This document shows, piece after piece, positions 25,674 through 38,560 of a DNA stretch of 64,000 bases. How positions within the stretch are numbered: position 1 is the first letter of the stretch; each line of letters starts with the position of its first letter. The position numbers were made by a program, and so were the translations under genes. Under the pieces are notes generated by a model. The model was given only the letters and a program-made list of their open reading frames with translations, had not been told where the DNA came from and made no database searches. The DNA comes from Toxoplasma gondii ME49 (Eukaryota > Apicomplexa > Conoidasida > Eucoccidiorida > Sarcocystidae). Location: positions 930,001 through 994,000 of the forward strand of contig NC_031473.1 in NCBI RefSeq assembly GCF_000006565.2. The letters run 5' to 3'.

Positions 25674-26586
25674 ATGTTTCAGTCCAAGAAGCCTGTCACA
25701 TGGTTCGCAGAAGTCGTAGAGCTTGCCCTTCGCCTGTCCGTTTGACAGGTGATGGCAGGGTTGCTTGTCGTACATAGGGTAGAACGAAGCCAGTGGGTAG
25801 TTTTTATGTTCGTGATTTCGACTTCTGTGCTGGCTCTGCAGCTAGTTGTTGTACTTCCTCTGTATTCTCCCCTAATTTGTAGGTATGCATGACTTGTGCG
25901 CCGCCTTCCTCTTCCTCTCTCCGAGACCATCCTTATCTCAGTTAGTCCAACTTCTACACGCTTTTCTTCTCCTCTTCGCGCCGTGGCTGCTTCTGCCACC
26001 CCAGGAGTCAATCGTGCAGTCCGCAAATGCAGCGCGACTCTTCAGGTGAATACGCTGCCCATGCGCCTCCATACGACAATGGCACAGCGAGACTGCGTGC
26101 ATATAATATTACTCCAACGCTAGTGGCGCGGGTGACACGCCAGCCTAGAGCAGCTAGTGTGGAATCAACGTCACCGGAGATTTCCGTCTGATGGCATCTA
26201 CCAATTTGGTGCCATCCCACTGGTAATGACATACAGTTTAGTCTGTGTCACCTCAGCACGATCTGGATGGGACGATTTACGGTGTCGGATGTCCCTGTTA
26301 CTGCAATATGTCTTGCTCTTCTTTAGGTAGACATCCACTCCAGACACCTGCTGATGTTTTCTCTTGAATTGCATCTCCTGCAGGCAGTTCTTGCAGTTTT
26401 TCTCGCCGGGTGTAACCAACGAGGTCGAACGCCTCATTCCTTCCATTACGTGGAGCCAATCAATGTGCGTTTGGAGAATCACCCAATATGAACTTTAGAT
26501 CGAAGTGGGAAGGCTATTGACAGATCCCATAAACAGTCGATTTTGTACGGGTCTCAGAATGTCACCGTTTCGTTTAAACGCTGAAG
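25674..26586. other. Spacer or intron, no clear exon
   Basis: If the donor at 25590 is used, exons of the upstream gene may lie here: an acceptor at 25680 gives about 19 in-phase codons rich in Arg, and a donor (GACAG|GTGATG) follows near 25747. Nothing here matches a known family. Confidence 0.35.
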
Positions 26587-27463
26587 CCTGTTACTGAGAA
26601 ATTTCTCCGAGAGGAAAAAACTTTGGATTCACTGGTCAACATGATTACGATGAAGAAACATGTGCGTAGCGACGTGCGGGCAACAACAGGCATGGCAGGC
26701 GAAAAAGTAGTTTCTGAAGAATTTTGGTTCCGTGCCAAGGTAGGTCTGAGCGTCTCCACTAAATGTTGCTGCCTCCTTTTTATTGCAGACTAATTCATAC
26801 GCTAGGTTTTTCGCGATTCAGGGACGTGCAATCGCTGCTAAGCATGTGGCGTTGTCTTTTAGAGCTTCGCGTAAGTCCTTAAAGATGGATGAGCTACCTT
26901 GTCATCGAGAATGTGTATCGTTACTCAATATAGTGCACACTACCAGCCCAAAACCAAGTGAGGATTGTTGCGTTGTGTCTCGCTGAAGCGTCGAGGAAGA
27001 GAGCTCAGGTGAGGGGGTAAACCTGAATCTACCGGTCACCAACTAACGTAGAGTATCTCAGTACGCTGTGCTGCAGTGTGGTGCGACAGAGTCCTCCAAC
27101 ACAGTACGGGCAGATAAACGAATTATGCGCAATAGTAATTTTAATCGACTGTGGCTGTCACAGTCATTTGTCCCCGTTGTTGGTCTTCTCGGATATTGTT
27201 TTCAGGCTCCGGAGGACTATGCACCTTCAGGATATTTCTTCTTTCTTCTCGCATACTTCGAACTACATAAAGAGGAGCTGCGCATCTTTCCAGAGCTTAT
27301 TATCAACAGCGATGTTCCGTTTGACCACTCATCTTTCTCCCAAACGCGCTGTCCTGCATGCCGTGAGCCCATTGGACTACGCAGAAAGCTATTAAACATG
27401 CTGAAGTGCAACATGGTGTCAAGCGCGGTCTTTCTTTTTGCTCTGAGAGTGAGGGTGACCTGA
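26587..27463 (+). CDS. Coding exons of an unidentified protein (partial gene model)
   Basis: Two adjoining exons look real. 26587-26739 encodes TLDSLVNMITMKKHV and ends GCCAAG|GTAGGT in phase 0. 26789-26870 starts after TATTGCAG and encodes NSYARFFAIQGRAIAAKH, ending CTTCGC|GTAAGT in phase 1. A later frame contains CPACREPIGLRRK (around 27350). An acceptor TTTCCAG near 27287 would join it in phase. The CPxCR element recalls the last metal pair of RING fingers, but the preceding Cys/His pattern is absent, so I do not call a RING. These exons may belong to the gene upstream (ending 25673) or the one downstream (28510-31919). Confidence 0.4.
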
Positions 27464-28509
27464 AGAAAAAATGTGTTTACAGAGCGTATGAGCCAGTATA
27501 CAAGGAAAATATATGGGATGGAAATCCATCGGGACATATATGTGCAGGCGTCTGAAGTGAAGAATGTTTCATAGAAACTACCACATCATTTGTTTCTGCA
27601 TTAGCTTGGTTCTTCTAGTTTTCTACTACTACCTGCTCTGCAGATGGAGCAGACACGTCCTCTCTCATCGACATGCCTGCACGAGGCGACGAGTCTTTCA
27701 CGTCCCTAGTTTGGCAACGTAAGGCACATCGGCAATCGCTGCGGTAATGACTAAAGCACGCTTTTCAGTGTGACTGTGTCTTGTCTCGCCATTCGTTGCG
27801 TCTTTCCTACACAACAGCCTAGACGCAAGGAAATAACGTCATACTGGACAGCACGTGAAATCCCTCTTGTTGAGAGCAGGGTAGGCATCTATTGCTGCGC
27901 CATTTCACGAAAAATCTAGGGTTCAACTGTTGATTCTAACGGTTTGGTGTTCGCTTACGGTTGGCGTTTCTCGGAATAAGGACCGCATAGTTCTGGACGA
28001 TAGGTGACCACACTGTAGGCAAAACTGTGCAGGTCATCGTTGTGTGTGTTCTTTCATTTTTCTGCGTTGTAGGCCCATTCCCTCTTCGTCACATATTGCA
28101 CTGCATGCTCAAGCTGTACTCATTGACACCACCCGCTGCTTTGCTTGACCTTCAGTCTTTACTTGCTACATGGTAAGTGCTACACTTATGCACGCCGTTT
28201 CACACGGCTCTCCACTACTCAAGACGCGCACGAAGCGAACACGGACCACATATGTAATATTGAGCTGTGTCGAAAGGCAGATGGCTCATTTTTTCGGTTT
28301 CTCCGGGTAGCCTGCACCTGCCTGTCAGTTCGTACCCGCCTCTTTGTGTCTGGCTGCACTTCGAGGGAATGGTTGCAGTAGCCTCGTCTAGTTGCAGCAA
28401 CGTGTGCCATGGCACGGATGCACCACTAAAGTACTTGGTAGGCGAACCTATGATACAATACTGGGGGTTGACCTCACTTTTTTGAAACGTCTGTCTCTGA
28501 TGTTTGTAG
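27464..28509. other. Spacer or intron without recognised exon
   Basis: Only short frames are present. The segment ends in a good acceptor (GTTTGTAG at 28509) for the next exon, so at least its 3' part is probably intronic. Confidence 0.4.
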
Positions 28510-31500
28510 TTCCTCCTTGGCTCAGTCCTCGGTACAAAGACGCCGTATTCTTCGTGCCTATCCCTGGTCTACGTCACCTCTGCTTCTTGAACGCCCTCGT
28601 GGAAACAGAATCGTATGCAGCGCTGCACAGTTTGCTCAGCCTACAGGTGACTCCAAACGCGCTCTGCCGATTGAACCTGAGGCAGGAGTTGGCAGAGATG
28701 AAAACATTGCAAGGACAACGAGCCGCTTGTCGAGTTTGCAAAGTTCTCTTTGCTTGTCTCTGAATCCTGGTGACCTCCTAGCCGAACTCCGTAATCCGCT
28801 CGTCTTTCAGCGCCCATCGTTTCTCAATTCGGGCTTATCTGAGTAAGAATGCTTACCTAGAACACACCACTTACCCAATCTATCGCAAGACAAGACTAGC
28901 CATCAGCCCATGAAATTTGTCTTGCCGCATCTAGATTAGCAAGTCAGTCTCCCAAACGTGTGACAAAGGTTTGGAGGTGTCCATTTGTTCCCCACTTTCT
29001 CAGGTGGCTAGCGGCTCCAATGTCTTGCGAGCTCCAGTCATTGCGTGATGAACACTGCTTCGAGGAACTTCTCTCTCGTATTCGAGGCAAGATGAACGTT
29101 ATTTCCCCTTATCAAGCTTCTACATGCCTTTCTCTGTTGGCGACGATGTCACCTCAAGAATCTCCATCACGGTTGAACGATTCTCCTTCGCGGTTTGCAT
29201 GTGACAAAAACGGCACTTCGCCACTGAAACCGCGTGATATCACTGTGGTAGGACCTTCCTCCCAAGAAGCGCCTGGGAGCCAGCAAGCACATCTAGACGG
29301 ACCCACTGACACCACTACTGGCGGAACTGTGGTTACTTTCGCTTCTGGACAGCGGACTAAGGACATCTGGACATCAGAGCTGATCGAAGTTCATTTTGTG
29401 GATCTACGATCAACCGAGGCACGTCAGCGTGGTCCAACACTCGAGAAACTCCTAGGACTGAAGCCAGGTCGATTGCCTGGAGGTGCTAAATACCGTGTGG
29501 TGTCTGTCGCAACCTCATCTAGCTTCCAGGAAGCTACGTGTAGCAGGGACTGCGGAAACAGCGTTGTGGATTCGCCAGGCGGACGCGAGTCTTTGGCAGT
29601 TCGAACGAGCAGGGTAACGAGGTCTATTGAAGGTGAAAGCAGGCCTGAAACACGCAGCACTTCGACACGCTCTCGTCGGCCACCAAGAGATTCCCTCGTC
29701 CGGGGTATGCATACGATGCGCCGTCACCGTGGCCGGGCACCACTCGTTACTGGAGGTGCCTGTCACGCCAGAGAACAGTCGGCAATTGCCTCTGGGAAGA
29801 CCAGGCAGTCAACCTACGAGGGAGAGAGGACAACTCAATCACAGCTCCTGTCCCCCCGTAATGTCCTGGTGGCAGGCCGGGGAGCGTGGCTCATGCGTAG
29901 GCGCAGCAAACAAGGAATCAGTCGAAAGGGAGCATCTGGAAAGCTCGCTACTGACGAGGATTTGGCGCGAACGGATAGAAGTGGTGTCCAAGCACGCGAC
30001 GGAGAAGCACCGAACAAAAACTGTCTCAGCTTGGACGAGCTCATCGATAACATTCGAAGCATGAACAACAATGCACCAAAGTAAGACGATCCATCACGCC
30101 CTGCATTTTCACACATCGTAAGCCCCGTAAGGAGGTGTACCACTGGAGGCCCCCTCTGTGGGCTGTGTGCGGTATCGTTGCATCTGGTACGGCATTTTTA
30201 TGATCCATGAGCTCCTCGGTATGGTCTCTGGTGTTACGTTTTCTCTCCTCGCACTCACAATAAGTATTTAAGTGTTGTGGCGTCGCAGAAGCTTCACCTA
30301 AGAAGTAGCCACTGTTTGTATTGTGACCGAGAAGTCTTCTCGTTCGAAAGGGGCGGGTTCCCTCTTATGTGGGCTTTTTTGACAGCGTCATGCGCATTTG
30401 GCTCCTCATTCCGCATGCGGACTCAGTGAACGAGTCCCTTCTGGAAGAAGGCCTGCTCCACCCAGAAGCTTCACGGTCGGAAATGTCGGCTCTTCAAGAA
30501 GCTTATTTTCGATTGACCTGTGCCGGAATTGAAGGTACGTCAAGCAGTCGGCTGCTCAAACAAGGCCTCACCGAGTCAGTAGATTCTTGATAACTGCTTT
30601 CCCCGTTGCATGGTACTGTTGGTTAACAGCGACTGTCAGCAACTCTGTGTGGTACATGTAACAATGTTAAGAGTGACCCCCGAAAAATGCTGCAGATAAC
30701 ATTGAGGTGTCTCCCATTTTGTGTAAAAGTTCATAGTCCTCCGGTTAAGGGTATGCCCGACTCCATGCAGGCACGCGAAGACTCTCACACGTTTTCACTT
30801 ATATGCCTGTTGGTGCATCCACATTCAGGCGTTCTCGCTCTCAATGGAGGTTTCGCGGCTCTGGAACGGGCAATGGAACTTGCGGTGGCCTCCAATCGAT
30901 ACACCTCAATGGATGTGGCATGTGTAAACTTATCGACACCATCAGTGTCCATCTCCGACTCAGCAGGTCCTTCAGGGGCAAGTGATTTGTCCCCTCAGCA
31001 TCTTACGGATAACGTCGGAAACGGAACCCCTGCTGGACGCCATCAAGCCCGTCGGTCGGCTGAGAAATTAGAAGTGTCTGCACAGACAAAGAGCCAAGGC
31101 GAAGATCTTTTTCTGGTGCTCCCGCGAATCCAGAGGCTTCAGCGGCGACGACGCAAGATCCGTTCCTATGCGACTCAGCCACAAGCGAGAGTGGACGCAG
31201 ATACATGCCTTCCAAACACGCCAACGTCCGCGCTTCGAGGCGTCGGCCAGGCCATTGCAACATGGCTGTTTCCGACGAGGGATGCCTCAGGAACGGTGGG
31301 TAACCATGAAAGCCAAGGGGAAACCTATCTGCAAGTATCCGGTGAACGACATTCTCTGCAGGCAACAGGCATTATCAAGGTGATGGCATCCTCACAGAAG
31401 CGAAAGGTGCACGAAAACATGCCTCCTTCGAATTCATCCAGCGTATTCTGGTCCAATGGTGAAACATCATGTACCGGAAATACTTCCTCAAAGCAGTCGA

Positions 31501-31919
31501 GGACAGTTCGGAAGGCGACTCACGTCCCAGAAGAAACGAGTCCCAATTTTCCTCGTGCCGCTGGCAGTGGCCACCCCGTGGCTCTATCCCTTCGCCGACC
31601 ACACTCACAACCGCTGGCGAAAATCTCAGTTGACAAGTGCGTCGATGTAGCCTCTAGGACCACCTTTCCTGCGTCAACTTGCTCTGGTCTTGGCAGGCCT
31701 CTCAATCGACTTGTGTCACCTATACAGCTTGGTGACCAAGGTCTGGTACAGATGCAAAAGGTGGTCCTGTCAGGAAGCTTCTCCCGTGTCACCCACTCTG
31801 GCTCGTTGTTGGCTGGCAGCAGACAAATGACAGCAGTCCCTGCAAATATTGTTAGTACAAGGAAAGCTCTCTGCCGCCCTGGCTTGGACAGTGTCGCCAG
31901 CGGGATGGGATCACCTTGA
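28510..31919 (+). CDS. Hypothetical protein, at least four exons, 5' end unresolved
   Basis: Family not recognised. Exons 28510-28842, 29004-30080, 30386-30534 and 30829-31919 join in consistent phases (2, 2, 1). The donors are TCTGA|GTAAGA, CCAAA|GTAAGA and TTGAAG|GTACGT; the acceptors are TTTCTCAG, TTTTGACAG and ACATTCAG. The chain encodes about 880 residues. Ordered parts include SLRDEHCFEELLSRIRGK in exon 2, VMRIWLLIPHADSVNESL in exon 3 and LALNGGFAALERAMELAV at the start of exon 4. The rest is Ser/Thr/Arg-rich and disordered. The first exon opens in phase 2, so more coding sequence lies upstream, possibly the exons at 26587-27463. No signal peptide or membrane segment is visible. Confidence 0.65.
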
Positions 31920-34900
31920 CGAAGGAACGTTCAACGGTAGTCAGTAAGTCCTATCCCGCAAAGATTCTAGCTGCTTCCCTCCTGGACGTCGCCACACGCA
32001 ACGGCTAGATCTAAACCCGCAAGTCACTCAAGGTCAGAGTACCACCACTGGAACAGATGTCGGCCGCAACGTTGATTCGACACTACCAGAATCAAAATTT
32101 GCCCAGCATGTGTCGTACAGATATAGAACTATCGGTTCTTGTGGACAAAAAAGCGCTGGCCAACATACTGTAGAGTTTCACTGCCCCTTACTGGTGCAGC
32201 CCTGGCCAAAGATTCGTGACCCACTCCTGGCGAACAAGGGTCGGCTGACGCTTACACTCGTTGGGAGACGTGACGACCCTGATGCTCGGTGCACGTCACA
32301 ATTTTGACAGTGACATGAGATCGTGAGACGAACTTATCCAAACAGTCCTCAGCGACAAGAACGAAACACGCTCGATTGGAAGACTCTTCTGTCGGCCTCT
32401 GGAGTTATCCGCTTGTGTCTGTCATTGGCAAGTCATTTGTTACTGTTTGTCCTTTGCTCTATTTGGCAAATCCGTGTGCAGCACTGTATCCTGGCAAGTC
32501 TCTTGAAGCGTCTTACCATAACACATTTTACCAGCGCATTGCCACATAATAAAGGCTCCACATGGCAGTCTGAGTAAAGCCATCATCTGTTAGTTAGTCT
32601 GTAACAAAGAAACTTGCAGTCATCCGTGGCAACTCCGAAAACGCTTCTGATCCCCAGAATATCGGAAATTCGGCTTCCGGCGCAAAACAAGGCGACATCG
32701 TCCAGACGGGCAGCACGTCTGTTCAGTCGCGTAGTGATACATAGGCTTCGCTTGGATATCAGAGGCACTGAAGTTCGGTAAAAACAAGGCTGCCCCATGG
32801 AACCTTTTTCTGCTCTTGTCCATCCACCGCTACGCGTCATGCGAGTGCGGACCAGAGAAGGTTTCTCTTTCATCCATGTCGTGTGTGGAGCAGTACCCCT
32901 TCCTCGACAGTTTCCTACCGCGTGAAACTATGTCGCTGGAAAAGTATTCGCAGCTAGCAAGGTTATTCAACACATGAAGTATCTGCATTTGCACATCGTT
33001 AATTTAGCACCCTTAAAACGCTCCAGTCAAAATTTTGAGGAGTGAGAGTGCCGTCATCAGGTGGTAGCTATAACCATGCAGTTCCGTCCCCTGTAGGTGA
33101 TTTCTTTTAGCAAAAAACAGGAAGCATTCTGATTCATCCAAGACTCCGTTTGTTCCGACCACTTTCGGTTACCGCAAAACCACTAAAACACAGCCTGGAG
33201 TCGTTGGTGATTTCGTGTCGCGCATGCAGGCAGTAACGAAGAAGCGAACATAGTCACGGAGCCGTCAGCAAAAGCAATGAATCGTCTGTCACACAGGGTC
33301 GAGGTACTTCAGTGATGACGAACCGGAGACAATCGGACGGCTGGTGGGTAGTGCAGAAGAGTTCGTCATGCTAATTAATCAAATCTAAGCGACTCTCGTC
33401 CCCATTCTAGCGGAACACTTACACACCGGCGGCCATTCGCCGTGCGGAACGCCCCGCAGTGATAAGTCGACTATGGTGCGACGTTTGAAGCTGATGTGAA
33501 CTCGGGAGTCCACCTCGGGTGAACCCGTATCTTTGGATAGGGATGCAGACTGTTGAGCCTTGGGTTGCTTGCTGAGGCTACCGTGTGTCAGGGGAGAGTA
33601 ATAGTGTCCCGCTAAAGTGTCAATGATCGTGTGTGCTAAGCGTGCAACTGTGTAGCTCCCTAGTTCAAAAGGACTGGTCGGACGAAAAGAGGGACTTTTG
33701 GTTTTACAAGTCGTAGCAATTACGTATGCCAAGTCACATCTGCAGAGGTCTATACGTATTTCAGGATAAACGGTTTGTGTCAGTGACTGAACATTGGGAA
33801 TGAGTGTCCGTTAATAGTATTACTTCATGCTGACGTTGAAATATACTTTAGGTGAACTACGCGTGTGTGATGCAGTCATTCTTGAGCAGTGCGCTGGCCC
33901 GGACCTGCAGCGAGCCTCACTTGTAGGCCATCGCTTGAGCACGTGCGTCCTTTCAACGCCATCAGATCACCTCTAACGCTTCGACTGCAGCTCGCCCGTG
34001 TTGTGTCAATAAGTAACAGCGAATGTCGCAGACCTCCAGTTCGCATCACCCTGGGGACCACAAGCGACTGCGTGTACAGATGACAACCAGATTTGCTCCT
34101 GTGCAAAGACAGTGCAATGCAGTAGTGTTTTGTCTGTGCAAGAGATTCGCCGCGTTACCCGCCGCCGTGAAACCACCACAACGTCTCAGGGAGCAAGGTC
34201 TGCATTGTCAGTCGGTCTCAGCAACGGGTTCTTCAGTACGGTTGTCAGCACAAGGCTACGTCAACGGTTCTCGGTTGGATATCCTTTCCGTGTCAAACGC
34301 CGTTAGCGTTCCACTGTTTCTGCTAGCAAAGCATGAATAAATCGTGTACAGTTCTGGCGACAGCACCTCCACAAGTTCCTCGCTGGAAGCCATGCGCAAC
34401 AGCAACTGAATATGGACCTACACTATTCAAGCAGTAGTGAACGAGAAGAGTTTCCGCTCAACTGTTCACTCCGTCCAACGCCTCATCTTGAGACTGGACT
34501 ACATCATACTATCCCTTTCACTCGTACTCTTGTTGTTTTAGCCAAACGAAAAACCGGAACATGTTCGTGCGAACGATACAACTCTGTTCCGTCTCGGTTC
34601 TGTCGTAAGGCGGTTCCACATACGGGGGGAGATGGGGCGAGGCAGCGCACGTGACAGTCTCGTCCAGGTGGTCCCCGACTGCCCCCACAAATGTGTTTTT
34701 CTCAGTCTATTTTGTGCTAGGAGAACTCAAACGTCACACAATGGGAAACTCAGATAGCTTTGGTCCGTTGACCTGAGTTCAGAGCCGGGTTTTGCTGACC
34801 TCGTCCTGAATTTACACCTATACAACGGATATCGTGCTGATTATAAATCGCACCACTCACCGATATAACTGTAGCAGCACACGAAAAATAAGCCAGAAAC

Positions 34901-35344
34901 GTGAGCGTAGATATTGTTAGTACAACCACAAGATGCGGAGTTTGACGGGGCGGCAGACTGTCGAAACGCAGTAATCAATTGTGGGACTACGCTTCAGCGG
35001 CCCGTGTGTGCTTACATTTCACCTGTCAAATGCTGTTTCGGGTGGGTTGCTCCTCCGAATACGAACGAAAATCAGGATAGAGGGGCGTTACCTCTCCAAC
35101 AAGAACGACGTTTTGCTCCAAAGTCAGCGCCGCAGGCATGCGGGACGAACGAGACCGGAATTCTCTTTGGAGAGATCCGTAAATCTGCCGAGTTAGCCAT
35201 CTGTGTCAAACGAGTATCAAGAGTCCCTGCTGTGACATCATGTTACCTTGACATTTATTTGTGGCTCTACTCCTGCAGTACAGTACACGGTGGGATCTTA
35301 TAACTACTACGAATGTGTGCCGCGCAAAGGGACGTGCCTCGCTT
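31920..35344. other. Intergenic region; may hold the 3' end of the TPM-type gene
   Basis: No gene is supported between 31920 and about 35000. Frames at 32583-32873 and 33385-33732 (both minus) are open but have no family features or clear splice sites. Between about 35085 and 35240 the minus strand holds a frame (ADLRISPKRIPVS) that could be a terminal exon of the neighbouring TPM-type gene. Confidence 0.4.
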
Positions 35345-36243
35345 CCTGAAAACAGAACACTGTGTATCGGTGCTGGGAGATATACCGTATTGCATATCTT
35401 ACCATTTCAGAAAAGTATCATTGTCGACCTTGCTGTACAGAAGGATAATTCCATCGTGACATCCCGAGTGGCCGAGCCCCCATCGATCTAGTATCTTAAA
35501 TTGACCACTGATGCCACCGAATACTAGAATACGGCGCTCACCCAGCAACTCCGTCGCAAATGTGTCCCCATCGACACCTGGTGGAAGCTGTCGAACAACA
35601 GCCACGGCAAACCTGAGGTATGAAACGGTGCAACTGATCTGAAGTGGCAAAAGGCCAAATGCCGTACATAAATGGAACCTCGGCGTTGCCACATTGGTGG
35701 AGAGATTTCCTCCGGTTTTTTGACAAGTACTCTGAAGGACTAAAGGTTCAGTGGTGAAGCCTCACATGTTCTTCACATATGAACTCGCCTTCGATCCTGT
35801 CTGCTTCACCCCTTCTCAAGACTCGATCTAGTGAGTGTGTCGCCGGATGGATGGAGGCAATCGCTCAACGCTGGCTTGTCCGCCTTACCGGGGTCACAAA
35901 TGTAGGATTCATTCATTCCACGACGTCCACATGCCAGCGGATTGACTAATGGATTAGGGTAATTTTCCAGTGTCGTCCCAACAACAACGCTACCTGCTGC
36001 CCGTTCTGCATCTTCCGAATCGATATCCCAGTCTTCTGGTGTTGGCTCATGTGGTGCCAGGTTTCGGTGGCCTGTCACGCAGAACAGTGCACTCATGCAT
36101 CAGGACAGAGGAAACGAACACGAAATACCTGTGTTGCGGACGGCAAGTAGTTCCACAGAGGGAACTTCATGTGGGAACCAATGGTTCGCGTGTGCCAGTC
36201 CGATAAACGGTGGAACAACGAGAACAAAGTGAAGTCTCCTCAT
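35345..36243 (-). CDS. Secreted or membrane-targeted TPM/MOLO1-type domain protein (3' end open)
   Basis: Exons in coding order: 36129-36243, 35889-36071, 35668-35731, 35542-35612, 35403-35487, then one starting at 35345. All joints agree in phase. The ATG at 36243 begins a short signal peptide (LHFVLVVPPFIGLAHA). The conserved block matches the TPM/MOLO1 family (bacterial to plant TLP18.3 and nematode MOLO-1): NPLVNPLACGR, SYICDPG, FAVAVVRQLP, FATELLDRWGLGHSGCHDG and IILLYSKVDN. Family members are typically exported or membrane-anchored and act near receptors or membranes; the role here is unknown. Four of the introns are only 57, 55, 54 and 57 nt, and the fifth is 157 nt. The 54-nt intron has no stop and is a multiple of three, so its retention would insert 18 residues in the domain. 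The C-terminal exon(s) after 35345 are not resolved. Confidence 0.75.
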
Positions 36244-37680
36244 TGTCTCATATTATTCTGAAGAGTGTTGACGTGTTGTCTCAGTAACACAGTTCGATGG
36301 TGTGTAATTTCGCCCTCCCTGAGGGGGGTTCCGCGGCTTGTATGCACATTGCCTATCTGCATGTACATACACACTGTGCCAGGTCTCCCTTGCGATGTGC
36401 CGATGACCCGTTCTGTTGCGCTACCCCAGACGCATACTTAATTTTTCCACTTTATTGACTGACCCTATGACGTTGGAACGTATCCCTTCCTTGCACGCAT
36501 CACAACGCTGGAGGGCTCTCCAGTTTGTGTCCGTCCAAGAGGTTGCCCCTTCTAATCTTCATCACAGCATGCTTGCTTTTCATGCATTGCCTGAGGGGGC
36601 TACATAGGCGAAAGCAGGGTGAAGCAGTGATTGTTTTAGCACTAGTGCGCAAACTTGCTGCTGGCGAATTCTTAGTTCAAACTTCCGGCGCAACAGGGTC
36701 CCAAAGCTTCATGACGCAGAGATTGAGAGCATTCAAACCGGTTCCGGTTTTCGCCAGCAACAGTGACGCTTTCTGAGGTGTTCGTGATATCAGACGGCAA
36801 CATCAGCACCATCAGGCCAATGAGGGTTTAAGCTGTGCGACACAGCCTGGCGGTGATGGTTGTTGCAACCATCGACAGGGTCTGACGCGTGGCAGGATAT
36901 CTGCTCTTCGTTCAGCAAACTGTTGGCGTCAGCCGAACAATGTGGCAGAAATTAACAATGAGAGACCACAGAGCCTATAAATGGCCAAACAAAATCTAAT
37001 ACAGAGAACTGTTTTAATGTTACATCAGATACGTAGTATCCTCCAAGCAGCCCAGGTAACAAAAATAATACTGGAGCTGCTGCTTTGCGTCCGGCGAAGA
37101 AAAGTACCACTCTGTAGTCCCTTCTGTCGAACTGGTGAAAAGGCCTGGTGAAAGCGGGCCGACAACCTCTCTTTTTAATATGAGGCTGTGCCATGGCAGG
37201 AAAACAAAGCGCATCGACAAGATGATTCATGCCTGCGCCTGCACGAGTCCCGCACCGTACGCGCGAGAGGCGAACCGGTTGGATCATAACGCAAGCATCA
37301 TCATCTGAGAAAGTCGTCTAGTCGAATACAGTGGAAGAGTCTCTCGCTGAAAAGCCCTTTACCATGCAAATGATCGTCTTGGGCAACTGGATGTTAGCTT
37401 CATTCCGGGCATAGTCGTCGGACGTTTGTTGGAGAAACCACAATCATTCGCTGATGTTCAGACGTTCTGGAACCATTCGCCTCAGGCCCTCACCAAGCGT
37501 TTCTTTGTGTGTGCTTGTGCCATGAGACGTTTTAAAAATCAGTAGACGAACGGTTGTAACAAGGAATGCCTTGATGGGCAGAAGGAAATACGAGTTTTCG
37601 TGAGTTGGGCAGGAAGGGGGTACCTGTTCGTTTTTTGCTTCTACCTTGGTGATCATGTTAAATGCCTAATGCACTTCTCT
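36244..37680. other. Intergenic region with a weak minus-strand frame
   Basis: It contains the 5' flank of the TPM-type gene, with TGAGACA just before its ATG. A minus-strand frame at 36952-37287 has hydrophobic, coding-like sequence (VLFFAGRKAAAPVLFLL), but no start, splice chain or homology could be fixed, so no gene is called. Confidence 0.4.
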
Positions 37681-38560
37681 CTACACGGACTGACATCTGA
37701 AAACCGTGGTGAAGAATAGCAGGCTGCAATATGAAAACGCCTTGGACGCCCAAATGATGGCACTCTGTATAGCATTGCTGATCCCGATGAAATCGACGGG
37801 TCCTGCCGATTCGTGGTTCTCCTGACGGGGGAGCTTGTGGTAGCAGGTGGCTTCCTGTCTTGAACTAAGCAACATAAGTTTAACGGCAGTATGTATACTG
37901 TCAGAAAGCTTAGGCTACTTCCATTCAAAGTTAAGACAGATTTTCGGTCCGATAACATCTAGTAACAGGTGCAATTCAAAAAGAAAATTAGAGTAGCCGG
38001 TTCCGGAGAAGACATCGGTAGTCGCGTATCATCCAAACGATGTTGAAACGTCAGCTTACGGTAAAACAGCCACTTTGGTAACCGGGGTCTTGCTGACCCC
38101 ATTTATGCTGCGTTCTAACTTCTGCTGAGCTCCGAGAAGAACAGAAGTGTTTTCACCAGCTCCAAATGCAGAACTCGATAATCGATTTCTGTCAGCTTTC
38201 TGTGGGACCCCGCATGCAACCCGTAAAGCGGCAGTTATTTTTGCGTACTTTCTCTGGACAATCGAGACGCACACTACGACACCAGACAAGGACACATAGA
38301 ACGTCACCACTGTCCTCTCTGTAGCCACCAGTTAGGCAATTCTGTGTTTTCCAGCTATTTTGCGTGACAGTCTTTGCAGTGAGACACAACACGCGTTTCG
38401 TGGTCGACAGAAAATGTCCGAACCAAGCACAGTTCAACATGTCGAAAAAGGTGTTCCTCCACTCAACCCTACCAGATTTCGTCGCCTCAGCCGAACTTTC
38501 CACATGCTCTTGTAATTGCTCGCGTACACTCTGTTGCTTGATCGACTTTGGGGAGCGTCT
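37681..38560 (-). CDS. Small membrane protein with two hydrophobic helices (5' end unresolved)
   Basis: Not recognised. Three exons join in phase: about 38473-38560 (RRSPKSIKQQSVREQLQEHV, donor AATCTG|GTAGGG, phase 1), 38060-38318 (acceptor GGCTACAG, donor TTTACC|GTAAGC, phase 2) and 37681-37864 (acceptor TTGCTTAG, stop TAG). The second exon carries a helix (FYVSLSGVVVCVSIV) followed by basic residues. The last exon carries another near the C terminus (AIIWASKAFSYCSLLFF). The first exon needs an upstream start exon, because a stop lies just 5' in its frame. A short basic N-terminal part followed by two single-pass helices would fit an organellar inner-membrane protein, but this is only a guess. 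Confidence 0.5.

Noticed and set aside
27340..27400. RING finger suggested by CPACREPI
   Set aside because: Only the last CxxC pair is present. The Cys/His pairs expected 10-40 residues upstream are missing in every frame.
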